Origin: Bosea sp. BIWAKO-01
GTDB taxonomy: Bacteria; Pseudomonadota; Alphaproteobacteria; Rhizobiales; Beijerinckiaceae
Reading direction: 5' to 3'
Assembly: GCF_001748145.1 (NCBI RefSeq)
Contig: NZ_BCQA01000001.1
Span: 4,118,501-4,182,500, forward strand
Length of the DNA: 64,000 nucleotides
The position numbers and the translations under genes are program-made. Shown here piece after piece: positions 1 through 7,760 of this stretch. The notes below the pieces were generated by a model. It worked only from the letters and a program-made list of their open reading frames with translations. It searched no databases and was not told where the DNA came from. Every line of letters starts with the position of its first letter. The stretch's first letter is position 1.

Positions 1-23
1 TTCCATTCCTGCAGATCGGGCTG

Positions 24-542
24 ATGACCAAGACGTTCCAGGCGGTGCCCCATGTGACGGCCATTCCTGATGCGCCGGCCTTCCGTCAGGCAATGGCGCA
101 GGTCACGAGCGCCGTGCATATCGTCACCACGCGGGGCACGACGGGCCGCGCGGGCCTGACTGCGACCTCGGTCGCCTCGGTGTCCGACGCGCCGCCGACC
201 ATGCTGGTCTGTGTCGACGGCATCAGCCGCACGCTCGCCGCGATCGAGGCGAGCGGGACTTTCTGCATCAACACGCTGGCGGGCTACGACGGGGACCTCG
301 CCGAGATCTTTGCGCGGCGCCGGGGCATCGAAGGCGAGGCCCGTTTCGCGACGGCCGAATGGACGACGCTCGTGACCGGAGCGCCGGCACTCGTCGGCTC
401 GCTGGTCGCCTTCGACTGCAGGCTGATCGAGGTGCACCGTGTCGCGACCCACCGCATCCTGATCGGAGAGGTCGTGGCGATCGGCGGCCGGGGCCAGGGC
501 AGCGGCCTGGTCTACCGGCGGCGCGGTTTCTCAGAGGTCTGA
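24..542 (+). CDS. Flavin reductase-like FMN-binding domain protein
   Basis: 172-residue protein made almost entirely of one flavin-reductase-like split-barrel domain. The run GLTATSVASVS followed by PPTMLVCV is the usual FMN-contact region of the HpaC/flavin-reductase family, and the family length is about 160-180 residues. Such proteins use NAD(P)H to reduce free FMN or FAD and hand it to a partner monooxygenase. No partner oxygenase is visible here; it may lie left of the window. The ATG at 24 is the first in-frame start. The gene converges on the pcaC-like gene with an 8-nt gap, so it is not part of that operon. Family assignment is firm; substrate unknown. Confidence 0.88.
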   Translation: MTKTFQAVPHVTAIPDAPAFRQAMAQVTSAVHIVTTRGTTGRAGLTATSVASVSDAPPTMLVCVDGISRTLAAIEASGTFCINTLAGYDGDLAEIFARRRGIEGEARFATAEWTTLVTGAPALVGSLVAFDCRLIEVHRVATHRILIGEVVAIGGRGQGSGLVYRRRGFSEV

Positions 543-549
543 AGGGTCG

Positions 550-945
550 TCAGACCTTTCCGGCTTCCTCGTCGATTTCGGCGAAGACGATGGCCGCTTC
601 CTTGAAGGCGTGATTGGCTGCTGGCACGCCGGCATAAATGGCCGCCTGCATCAGCACTTCCTTGATCTCGTCGCGCGTCAATCCGTTGTTCAATGCGCCA
701 CGGACATGGATCCGGAACTCGCCCCAGGAGCCGAGTGCGGCTGCAATCGAAAGCACGATCAGCGAGCGCTCGCGCTTGATCAGCCCTGGCCGATTCCAGA
801 TGTCGTTCCAGGCCGTTCGGGTGATGAACTCCTGCCAGTCGCGGTTGAACTCGGTGACCCCGGCACTGGCCTTGTCGACATAGGCCTCACCAAGCACGGC
901 GCGTCGGGTCTTCATGCCATTGGCATAGCGGGTGGCGTCGTCCAT
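550..945 (-). CDS. pcaC: 4-carboxymuconolactone decarboxylase (PcaC-like)
   Basis: 131 residues, the normal length for PcaC (about 130). The pattern RYxxGxxxRRxVLGEAYVDK at the N-terminus, RxAWxDIWxRPGL in the middle and YAGVPAANHAF near the C-terminus are typical of the carboxymuconolactone decarboxylase/AhpD fold. PcaC decarboxylates 4-carboxymuconolactone to beta-ketoadipate enol-lactone in protocatechuate breakdown. It is the last gene of a five-gene minus-strand operon, 10 nt after the pcaD-like gene. The operon also contains aconitase X, so the real substrate may differ from protocatechuate intermediates. Confidence 0.88.
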   Translation of the reverse strand: MDDATRYANGMKTRRAVLGEAYVDKASAGVTEFNRDWQEFITRTAWNDIWNRPGLIKRERSLIVLSIAAALGSWGEFRIHVRGALNNGLTRDEIKEVLMQAAIYAGVPAANHAFKEAAIVFAEIDEEAGKV

Positions 946-955
946 GGCGGCCTCC

Positions 956-1735
956 TCAGGTGTTCAGGAAGTCGAGAACGGCCCGGCCGAAGGCCTCGGG
1001 CTGCTCCAGATTGGAGAGATGGGCGGCATCGAGCGTGACAAGCTCTGCACCATGGATGGAATCAGCGATCTGCTGGCCGACGGCGGGCGGCGTGGCCGGG
1101 TCGAGCGCACCAACAATCACCAGCACGGGCAGGACGATTGCCGAGATCGCTTCGCGCTGATCCATGTCGCGGATCGCGGCGCAGCAGCCGGCATAGCCGA
1201 GCGGTGGCGTGGTGGTGAGCATCGCACTCACGGCCTCCACGGTCTTTCCGTCGCGCTCGCGGAAACCCGGGCTGAACCAGCGTTCCAGCGTCGGCTGCAC
1301 CAGCGGCCCCATGCCATTGGCGCGGACATTGCGGATGCGGCCGTTCCAGAGATCGGGTGGTCCCATCCGGGCGGAGGTGTTGGCCAGCACCACGCGGTGG
1401 AGCCGCCTGGGGGCATGGGTCGCGAGCCATTGCCCGACCATTCCGCCCATGGACACGCCGCACCAGTGCACCTTGTCCAGGCCGAAATGGTCCATGATGC
1501 CGATCGCGTCGTCGGCGAGCTCGGCCAGCGAATAGGGCTGGTCCGGCGCCGTCGATTTGCCATGGCCGCGCGAGTCGTAGCGCAGGACGCGGAACTGCTT
1601 GGTCCATTCGGGAATCTGTGGATCCCACATGTGCAGATCGGTGCCGAGTGAGTTCGAGAGCATCAGGACAGGTGCGTCCTCAGCCCCGTCGAAGCGGATA
1701 TTGAAGGGCTCGCCCCGGATGGTCTCGATCGGCAT
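956..1735 (-). CDS. pcaD: 3-oxoadipate enol-lactonase-like alpha/beta hydrolase (PcaD-like)
   Basis: 259-residue alpha/beta hydrolase. The nucleophile elbow GVSMGG places Ser at about residue 95. The acid is in GALDPATPP, and the catalytic His lies in AAHLSNLEQP near the C-terminus. The early SNSLGTDLHMWDPQ segment is characteristic of beta-ketoadipate enol-lactone hydrolases. The enzyme would open an enol-lactone to the oxo acid, directly after the PcaC step. It lies between the aconitase X small subunit (19-nt gap) and pcaC (10-nt gap), on the same strand. Family assignment is strong; exact substrate inferred from neighbours. Confidence 0.86.
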   Translation of the reverse strand: MPIETIRGEPFNIRFDGAEDAPVLMLSNSLGTDLHMWDPQIPEWTKQFRVLRYDSRGHGKSTAPDQPYSLAELADDAIGIMDHFGLDKVHWCGVSMGGMVGQWLATHAPRRLHRVVLANTSARMGPPDLWNGRIRNVRANGMGPLVQPTLERWFSPGFRERDGKTVEAVSAMLTTTPPLGYAGCCAAIRDMDQREAISAIVLPVLVIVGALDPATPPAVGQQIADSIHGAELVTLDAAHLSNLEQPEAFGRAVLDFLNT

Positions 1736-1754
1736 CGTCCTGTCTCTCCCTGGC

Positions 1755-2165
1755 CTATTGTACCGCGATGTTGCCGTCGCTGCTGATCAGAAGCGTCTTA
1801 CCTGCAAGCGCCGCTTGCTGCGATGCGGGTAGCCGCAGAGCCGGCGGCGTCGGCCACCCCATCTCGCGCGCAACGACGAGGCCGAGCAGCAGGATCGCAT
1901 CGGGCGCATCCATGAGGATAGCGGCGGGCGCGTTCCCGGCATGGACGAGTTCGAGCAGCACGGCTGAGGCCGAGGACGAACCGATCGTGCCAGGCAGGGC
2001 GAGCACGGTGCCAGCGATGGTGCGGTCTCGCTCGGGATGGCGCGCATCGATGATCATGCCCGTGCGCGGATCGACGCCGCCCCAGAAGCTGATTGCTGCG
2101 CTGAGCACCAGGCACTCGCCCTTCACATCGCCGCCCGGGATCAGGATTTCGCCCTTCAAGACCAT
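1755..2165 (-). CDS. Aconitase X small (swivel, DUF126) subunit
   Basis: 136 residues from the ATG at 2165. That ATG overlaps the 3' end of the large-subunit gene by 10 nt, so translation is probably coupled. The protein is the swivelling domain of aconitase X: an early GEILIPGGDVKGECLVL strand region and the PGTIGSSSAS loop, which carries the serine cluster expected at the active site. An upstream in-frame start at 2213 exists but lies inside the large-subunit gene. Aconitase X enzymes are dehydratases; characterised bacterial members act on cis-3-hydroxy-L-proline and archaeal ones on phosphomevalonate. No proline-metabolism genes lie nearby, so the substrate here is open. Confidence 0.85.
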   Translation of the reverse strand: MVLKGEILIPGGDVKGECLVLSAAISFWGGVDPRTGMIIDARHPERDRTIAGTVLALPGTIGSSSASAVLLELVHAGNAPAAILMDAPDAILLLGLVVAREMGWPTPPALRLPASQQAALAGKTLLISSDGNIAVQ

Positions 2166-3415
2166 GTCCGGGGCTCCCTGACGAGGCGACCGGCGACAGC
2201 GCTCTCGACGCATTCTGAGAGCGAGCCGTAGGTCACGGCGTAGCCGGTATTGCCCGGTGCATATTGCGCGAACTTTCCTGAGTTCGTCATCAGCACCGCG
2301 CCTTCGATCTCGGGCAGGATCGGCGTCACCACCACGCAGGTGTCGACGACGAAGATGACGCCGGCAGCTTCCAGACGCTTGCGGCGGCCCTGCGCTTCCA
2401 AAGGTTGGAGCACGTGGCGACCGGTATTGGCGTAAAGCGGGCGAGAGAGCGTGCGGTCCGCGAGCAGGTTTTCCAGCTCACCCATCTCCTTCAGGGAAAG
2501 GTGCGGCGAGCCGATCGCGACGGCGTCGATACGGTCGGTGGCGCCTGCCGTGGAGAGCCGTGCAAGGGTCGCCTGCACCTCCTGATGCGTCAGCGTGATG
2601 CGCTGCTTCGAGGGGCGATGCCCGAGTGCCGTGGCGAGATCAGGAGCTTCGGGCGTGACACCGGCGACATGAAACAAGCCGACGCCCCCTGCCGAGGCAG
2701 CAGCCGCACCGAGCGCCTTGAGACGGTCCTCGGTCGTACAATCCTGAAGCCCGTCGATGACGACGACCGTGCTCCCGGCAACGCGCCCGAGAAAGGTGCC
2801 GAGCACGGGATAGAATACATCCGACCGGCGCAGCTCCTTCGAGAGCCCGCCGACTTCGAGCAGCAACTCCGCGACGCGGTTCTCGGTGCGGTGGAGGCCA
2901 TAATCCGGGGCGCGCCCGGCAATCGCGCAGGCGATGTCGAGGAAATCGCCATAGCGGTTCGTGCGCGCGCCCAGCACCGAGTTGCAGAAGACGACGGCGT
3001 TCGACTCACCCCAGGCGACATCGCTGCCCTGTGCGGGCCGGTGTCCGGCCTGGTAGGGCGCACAGGTCCAGCTCGGCTCGCAGCCCATCGCCTCATATGC
3101 GCGCATCATGCGAGCCGCCATATCGCGCTGATGCGCGGCGAGGCGGATCACGGCGCAGCCGGCGGGGGCGAGGGAGCCGACATTCAGCGTCGCCCGCACA
3201 GCAACCCTGGCGCCGCCCTCGGCCAGTTTCTCCGCGAAGAGCGTGCCGGAATCGCCGTGGTAGAGCGCCCCGTCGATATGGGCCGAGGCAACGGGGATCA
3301 ACCTCTGCGCACCCATCAGGCGCGCGGCTTCGGCGACGATACGCAAGGCCATCGCTGAGCCGCCGCCTCGCGCGCCGGAGGCAATCGCCCGTTCCTCGTC
3401 GGTCAGTTCCAGCAT
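2156..3415 (-). CDS. Aconitase X catalytic (large) subunit
   Basis: 419 residues from the ATG at 3415, just after the stop of the pcaB-like gene (1-nt gap). Diagnostic segments are LTDEERAIASG at the N-terminus, IPVASAHIDGALYHGDSG, the AVVFCNSVLGARTNRYGDF block and VVDTCVVVTPI; the two cysteines in the last blocks are candidate iron-sulfur ligands. This is the catalytic half of a split aconitase X, a [Fe-S] hydro-lyase. A longer frame running upstream to 3670 is only the shadow of the pcaB-like gene. Position between PcaB- and PcaD-like genes suggests it adds a dehydration step to a beta-ketoadipate-like route; this is inference. Confidence 0.85.
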   Translation of the reverse strand: MLELTDEERAIASGARGGGSAMALRIVAEAARLMGAQRLIPVASAHIDGALYHGDSGTLFAEKLAEGGARVAVRATLNVGSLAPAGCAVIRLAAHQRDMAARMMRAYEAMGCEPSWTCAPYQAGHRPAQGSDVAWGESNAVVFCNSVLGARTNRYGDFLDIACAIAGRAPDYGLHRTENRVAELLLEVGGLSKELRRSDVFYPVLGTFLGRVAGSTVVVIDGLQDCTTEDRLKALGAAAASAGGVGLFHVAGVTPEAPDLATALGHRPSKQRITLTHQEVQATLARLSTAGATDRIDAVAIGSPHLSLKEMGELENLLADRTLSRPLYANTGRHVLQPLEAQGRRKRLEAAGVIFVVDTCVVVTPILPEIEGAVLMTNSGKFAQYAPGNTGYAVTYGSLSECVESAVAGRLVREPRTWS

Positions 3416-3416
3416 G

Positions 3417-4781
3417 TCAGTCCATATACTCGCGCTCTTCTTCGTAGAGCGCGAGTATCCGGTCGATGATGCAGTCGGTCGCTCCCCGGTAGGTCGCGGG
3501 ATCGAACAAGATGTCGAGTTCGTTGTCACCAAGGCGGCCGGCGAGCGCCGGATGCTCGGCGAGAATGGACTTGAGATGCCTGCCGCTGGCCACGCAGTCG
3601 CGGCTCGCCTCCTCGAGCAGGTGATGAGCCTCGGCCCGGCCGATCGACGCTGCGAGCGCGAGCGAAACACGCTCGGCCATGACCAGGCCGTGGGTGAGCT
3701 CGAGATTCTGCCGCATCCGCTCTGGAAAGACCTGCAGGCCCTCGATCAGCGCCACGCTTTGATGGAGTGCCGTACCGGCGATGACGAAGAGTTCGGCAAG
3801 CGTGCGCCATTCGGCATGCCAGCCGCCCATGGCGCGCTCGTGCTCCTGCGGCATCGCCGCGAGCATGGTCGAGACCAGCCCCGGGGCGCGCTTCGCTCCG
3901 GCGAGGATCAGCGTGCACAGCACCGGGTTGCGCTTGTGCGGCATGGCGGAGGAGCCGCCCTTGCCGGGTGCTTCCGGCTCGGCGAGTTCGCCGATCTCGG
4001 TCTGCGCCATCAGCGCCGTGTCCTGCGCGATCTTGCCGAGATGGCCCATGACGATGCCAAGCTCGGCCGCGATCCGCGCCGGCCGGTGCCGCTCCGTGTG
4101 CCAGGGCGTCAGGACCGCGCCGATGGCCGGCATCGTCCTGCTGAAGTTCTGGAGCACGGCTTCAGCCTTGTCGCCGAGCGAGGCCAGGGTGCCGGCTGCT
4201 CCGCCCAACTGATGCGAAGCCTGGCCGTAGATCATGAAATCGTCGTGGAAGCGAACGATCGGCCCAAGCCACTGTGCCACCTTGACGCCGAAGCTGATCG
4301 GCACGGCATGCTGGAGGAAGGTGCGCCCGATCATGGGGGTGTTTCGATGGCGCTTCGTCAGTTCGGCGAGGGCGTGGGCGAGGCGGGCGGAGCGCCGGAG
4401 GATCAGCCGGTAGGCCGTACGATATTGCTGGGCCTGGCCGGAATCGATCACGTCCTGACTGGTTGCGCCGTAATGCACCCATTTGGCCGCTTCCGGATCG
4501 ACCGCGGCGACGCGGGCGGTCAATTCCTTGACCAGCGGGATTGCAGGGTTGCCTGCAAGCGTCGCGGCCCTGCCGATGGCGCCGCTGTCATAGAGTTCGG
4601 CCTTGCAGGCTGCCGCGATCACGTCGGCCGCGGCCGCGGGGATGACATCGACGGCCGCTTCGGAGCGGGCGAGCGCGGCCTCGAAATCCAGCATGCCTTG
4701 CAGAAGCGCCCTGTCTTCGAACAGGATTGCCATCTCGTGATCGGCGAAGAGCTCGCCATAGAGACCGGACAGGTCAGTCAT
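3417..4781 (-). CDS. pcaB: 3-carboxy-cis,cis-muconate cycloisomerase-like enzyme (PcaB-like)
   Basis: 454-residue member of the fumarase/aspartase/adenylosuccinate-lyase superfamily. It has the conserved WVHYGATSQDVIDS region and the signature GKGGSSAMPHKRNPV, whose flexible loop holds the catalytic Ser. Length matches PcaB (about 450). PcaB cyclises 3-carboxymuconate to 4-carboxymuconolactone in the protocatechuate branch. First gene of the minus-strand operon pcaB - acnX large - acnX small - pcaD - pcaC. No protocatechuate dioxygenase is in the window, so a different substrate or a related lyase reaction remains possible. Confidence 0.85.
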   Translation of the reverse strand: MTDLSGLYGELFADHEMAILFEDRALLQGMLDFEAALARSEAAVDVIPAAAADVIAAACKAELYDSGAIGRAATLAGNPAIPLVKELTARVAAVDPEAAKWVHYGATSQDVIDSGQAQQYRTAYRLILRRSARLAHALAELTKRHRNTPMIGRTFLQHAVPISFGVKVAQWLGPIVRFHDDFMIYGQASHQLGGAAGTLASLGDKAEAVLQNFSRTMPAIGAVLTPWHTERHRPARIAAELGIVMGHLGKIAQDTALMAQTEIGELAEPEAPGKGGSSAMPHKRNPVLCTLILAGAKRAPGLVSTMLAAMPQEHERAMGGWHAEWRTLAELFVIAGTALHQSVALIEGLQVFPERMRQNLELTHGLVMAERVSLALAASIGRAEAHHLLEEASRDCVASGRHLKSILAEHPALAGRLGDNELDILFDPATYRGATDCIIDRILALYEEEREYMD

Positions 4782-4947
4782 GGCGGCTCCGCGTGTTCAG
4801 AAATGCGTGGCGCAATGCAGGCTCGCTCCCCTTGTCTAGGCTGGCGCTTTCCGATCAAGGATAGGCCAATGGGTTCTTGGATAGACCCGAGGCGCGCTCG
4901 CCCGCAACATGGGCCGTTCGGCGCAGCCAAGATGGAGGAGTGACGCC

Positions 4948-5400
4948 GTGGCGATGACGATGAATGGCGAGGTCACCTTACCCGCCAGCAAGGACGTGGT
5001 CTGGGCAAAGCTCAACGATGCCGAGGTGTTGAAGGCCTGCATTCCCGGTTGCGAGCAGCTTACCAAGGACGACGATACGCATTTCTCGGCGGTGGTGAAG
5101 GTCAAGCTCGGGCCGGTGAAGGCCACCTTTCGCGGCAAGGTCGAGCTTGCCGATCTCGATCCGCCGAACGGCTACCGGATCGCGGGCGAGGGCGAGGGCG
5201 GGATCGCCGGATTCGCCAAGGGCGGCGCCAAGGTGGTGCTCAGTGACGCGGAAGCAGGACAGACATTGCTGAGTTACGAGGTCGAGGCGCAGGTCGGCGG
5301 CAAGCTGATGCAGCTTGGTTCCCGTCTGATCGATTCGGTCTCGAAGAAGCTTGCCGACGAATTCTTTGCGAATTTCGCCAAGGCGGTCAGCGAAGGCTGA
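4948..5400 (+). CDS. coxG: Carbon monoxide dehydrogenase subunit G (CoxG) family, SRPBCC fold
   Basis: About 150 residues. Sequence MNGEVTLPASKDVVWAKLND followed by LKACIPGCEQL is the hallmark of CoxG/SRPBCC proteins associated with molybdenum hydroxylases, where CoxG is thought to help membrane attachment. I place the start at the GTG at 4948 because a GGAGGAG motif lies 7 nt upstream. ATGs at 4954 and 4960 are close alternatives. The gene is divergent from the pcaB operon and separated from coxSLM by a minus-strand chemoreceptor gene, which breaks the usual continuity of cox clusters. The C-terminal hydrophobic anchor of long CoxG proteins is absent. Confidence 0.85.
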   Translation: MAMTMNGEVTLPASKDVVWAKLNDAEVLKACIPGCEQLTKDDDTHFSAVVKVKLGPVKATFRGKVELADLDPPNGYRIAGEGEGGIAGFAKGGAKVVLSDAEAGQTLLSYEVEAQVGGKLMQLGSRLIDSVSKKLADEFFANFAKAVSEG

Positions 5401-5414
5401 GCGCGCCTAAAAGC

Positions 5415-5476
5415 CGATGCAAACATAGGAGGTTAGATCACCGAACCGGGATACACCATCCGGTTCGGTGATCTAG
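5415..5476 (+). repeat. Dispersed intergenic hairpin element, copy 1
   Basis: A lead-in reading GCCGATGCAAACATAGGAGG is followed by a perfect 16-bp inverted repeat (5434-5449 with 5460-5475, 10-nt loop). Three other sites in this window share the lead-in but have different stem sequences. The right arm supplies the TAG stop of the minus-strand chemoreceptor gene (5473-5475). It lies at the 3' junction of two convergent genes, so it may also act as a bidirectional transcription stop. Confidence 0.75.
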
Positions 5477-6828
5477 GAGGCCTTGCGCAGCGACGCGAGA
5501 GCCTCGCTGACTGTCGCTTCAGCCGCTCCGATCTGGAGTGCGATGTCCGATGCGGCTGTGTTGGCACGTTCGAGCGCTCTTGCCGTCGTGGCAAGGCCGT
5601 CATTGACGGCGGTCGCGCTGGCGATGGCTTCGTCGGAGCTGTTTGCGACCTCGGCCGCATCACGGGCGATGCTGGTCGTGACGAAGCTTTGCTGGGCGAC
5701 AGCGTCCGAGATCGCTTCGGAATCGCCCCTGATCTCGCCAATCGTCCTCCCGATCGACGCAGAGCGGACGCCACAGACCTCGGCACTGGCGGCCAGTTCG
5801 GCGATCTGCCGGGCAATATCCTGCGTCGCGCTCGCGGTCTGAGTGGCCAACGATTTCACTTCGGAGGCGACGACCGCGAAGCCGCGGCCTGCCTCCCCGG
5901 CGCGTGCGGCCTCGATGGTGGCGTTCAGCGCGAGCAGATTGGTCTGTGCCGCGATATCGGCGATGAGTCCGACGACGGTGCCGATGCTGCCGGTGACCTC
6001 GCGCAACCTTGCGATGGCCGAATTCATCGCCTCCGCGTCGTCAACGGCCCGATTGGCAATTTCTAGGCTTTGCCGGGCGCGGTGTCCGATCTCGGCGATA
6101 TTGGCCGACATCTCTTCTGTAGCGGCGGCGGTCTGGAGCGCCTTCTCGCGCACGAGGGTGGAGGCGTGGGCGAGGCTGCCGATCTGGTTCTTGATGAAGG
6201 TGGTGGCTTCAGCCGTCTCGCCCGAGGTCGAGACGAATTGCTCGACTGCGCCGCTGATCGTCGTATCGAGTTGACCGATGCGGGACTTCATCAGCGCAGC
6301 GGCCTTGTCGAGGGCCTCCCCGCGCCGTTCCGCCTCGCCAGCCTCGATCTGCTGGTCGAACGTGATTGCGGTGTTGATGTCGTAGGTCAGGATTCGCTCG
6401 ATGATATAGAGATCGCGGCCGACCTTCTTCGGGGACAGGGCGAGACGCCAGCGGCTGGCGACCGAGATCGCCTGGTACAACGCGAAGGCGATCGAGACGC
6501 GTGGACGCGGACCGACCTTGGCGACGCGCTCCAGCACGCATAACCGCTCGATCGAGTCGCAATAGGCCTCGCCGAACTCTCCGTCGAACAGCTGCTTGAA
6601 ATGCGCGGCCTCGGCCGGATAGAGCGTTTCGGAAACTGGCTCGACCGTGCCGCGCAGGGGAGCATGGATCACGAAGGCGCGGGCGAAGTCCTTGGCAACG
6701 AGGCCCTCGATGACCCGGTCGACAATGGGGCGATAGCTTCGCAGGCGCTCACGCTGGGCCTCGTCGAAGCCGATCGCGCGCAGGCGCCGCTGGATTTGAT
6801 CAGAGATGGTCGACACCGACGCGTTCAT
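5473..6828 (-). CDS. Soluble methyl-accepting chemotaxis protein with globin-like N-terminal domain
   Basis: About 451 residues from the ATG at 6828; starts at 6885 and 6948 are possible but have no clear ribosome site. The N-terminal 150 residues look like a protoglobin sensor: [12 protein letters not shown] at the start, then [14 protein letters not shown]. Where globin-coupled sensors have the proximal His (as in AHARIGLEPRWY) this one reads [12 protein letters not shown], with no His. There is no transmembrane segment. The C-terminal half is a classical signalling hairpin with [21 protein letters not shown]. It is an antisense insertion between coxG and coxS. Receptor role is firm; the ligand is unknown and heme binding is doubtful. 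Confidence 0.85.
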   Translation of the reverse strand: MNASVSTISDQIQRRLRAIGFDEAQRERLRSYRPIVDRVIEGLVAKDFARAFVIHAPLRGTVEPVSETLYPAEAAHFKQLFDGEFGEAYCDSIERLCVLERVAKVGPRPRVSIAFALYQAISVASRWRLALSPKKVGRDLYIIERILTYDINTAITFDQQIEAGEAERRGEALDKAAALMKSRIGQLDTTISGAVEQFVSTSGETAEATTFIKNQIGSLAHASTLVREKALQTAAATEEMSANIAEIGHRARQSLEIANRAVDDAEAMNSAIARLREVTGSIGTVVGLIADIAAQTNLLALNATIEAARAGEAGRGFAVVASEVKSLATQTASATQDIARQIAELAASAEVCGVRSASIGRTIGEIRGDSEAISDAVAQQSFVTTSIARDAAEVANSSDEAIASATAVNDGLATTARALERANTAASDIALQIGAAEATVSEALASLRKAS

Positions 6829-7174
6829 GATCCCGACCAAAGCTTCGATAGCGATCAGCAAAGCTGGGATCTCCGGCGTTAACATTCTGCGAATGCAGAC
6901 AGTCGCAGCGCCGGTTTTCGTATGACTGTGTCTGTTGCGGTGCAGCAAGAATGATTGGCGAAAACAGCGCTCAAAGGTCGCAAAATCGGCGCTTCATCTT
7001 GGCGCTATCGCGCTTGACCGCGCAAAATCCCAGGTCCACATTCCGTTTCGAGCTGTTCCAAGAAAAAACTGCCTGATGAGGCTAGAAGTTTCGCGAACGG
7101 CTCCGGCTCCGGATTTCAGTGGCTGGGAGGGTCATTGGCCGGACGCCGGACGTAGGGTCACAGGAGATGTGCTC
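6829..7174. other. Intergenic region between divergent chemoreceptor and coxS
   Basis: About 346 nt between divergently oriented genes. It must contain promoters for the chemoreceptor (leftward) and the coxSLM operon (rightward). I see no confident promoter or long palindrome. An open frame runs in phase from 6935 into coxS, but its extra 80 residues do not resemble the CoxS family and the AGGAG site just before 7175 fixes the real start. Confidence 0.5.
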
Positions 7175-7675
7175 ATGGCCACGGTTTCGTTGACGGTGAA
7201 CGGCAAAGCCGTCACCGCGAATGTTGATCCTCGCACCCTGCTGGTGCAGCTCCTGCGCGAGAACCTACGACTGACCGGTACACATGTCGGCTGCGACACC
7301 AGCCAATGCGGCGCCTGTGTCGTCCATCTCGACGGCAAAGCCGTGAAATCCTGCACGACGCTTGCTCTTTCGGTCGACGGCGCTGCGGTGACGACAATCG
7401 AAGGGCTCGCCCTGAACGGTGTCCTGCATCCGATGCAGGAGGCCTTTCGCGAGCATCACGGCCTGCAATGCGGCTACTGCACTCCGGGCATGATCATGGC
7501 AGCGGTCGATATGGTGAACCGTCGTGGTCATTCGCTCGATGAAGCGACGATCCGTGATGACCTCGATGGCAATATCTGTCGGTGCACGGGCTACCACAAC
7601 ATCGTCAAGGCGATCGCCGCCGGGGCAGAGGCGATGGGCAAGGCGGAGACGCCGACGCGCAAGGCTGCCGAGTGA
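7175..7675 (+). CDS. coxS: Molybdenum hydroxylase [2Fe-2S] small subunit (CoxS)
   Basis: 166 residues from the ATG at 7175, preceded by AGGAG with 8-nt spacing. The plant-type [2Fe-2S] motif [13 protein letters not shown] plus the later SC lies in the N-terminal half. The second cluster motif QCGYCTPGM then CRCTGYHNI is in the C-terminal helical domain. Length and arrangement match CoxS/xanthine-dehydrogenase small subunits, which pass electrons from the molybdenum centre to FAD. First gene of the structural set coxS-coxL-coxM. Confidence 0.93.
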   Translation: MATVSLTVNGKAVTANVDPRTLLVQLLRENLRLTGTHVGCDTSQCGACVVHLDGKAVKSCTTLALSVDGAAVTTIEGLALNGVLHPMQEAFREHHGLQCGYCTPGMIMAAVDMVNRRGHSLDEATIRDDLDGNICRCTGYHNIVKAIAAGAEAMGKAETPTRKAAE

Positions 7676-7760
7676 CACCTTCGGCCGGCGCGCTCCTGCG
7701 CTGGCCGGTTCTCAAGCCATGAGGCGTCCGCCAGAGGCGCCGTGCGAGGAGGGGAACACC

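Noticed and set aside
956..3411. Long plus-strand and alternate-frame open frames over the pca/aconitase X genes
   Set aside because: They mirror the codon structure of the minus-strand genes and show no family similarity.
6935..7174. 80-residue N-terminal extension of CoxS
   Set aside because: No similarity to CoxS proteins; AGGAG before 7175 fixes the start.
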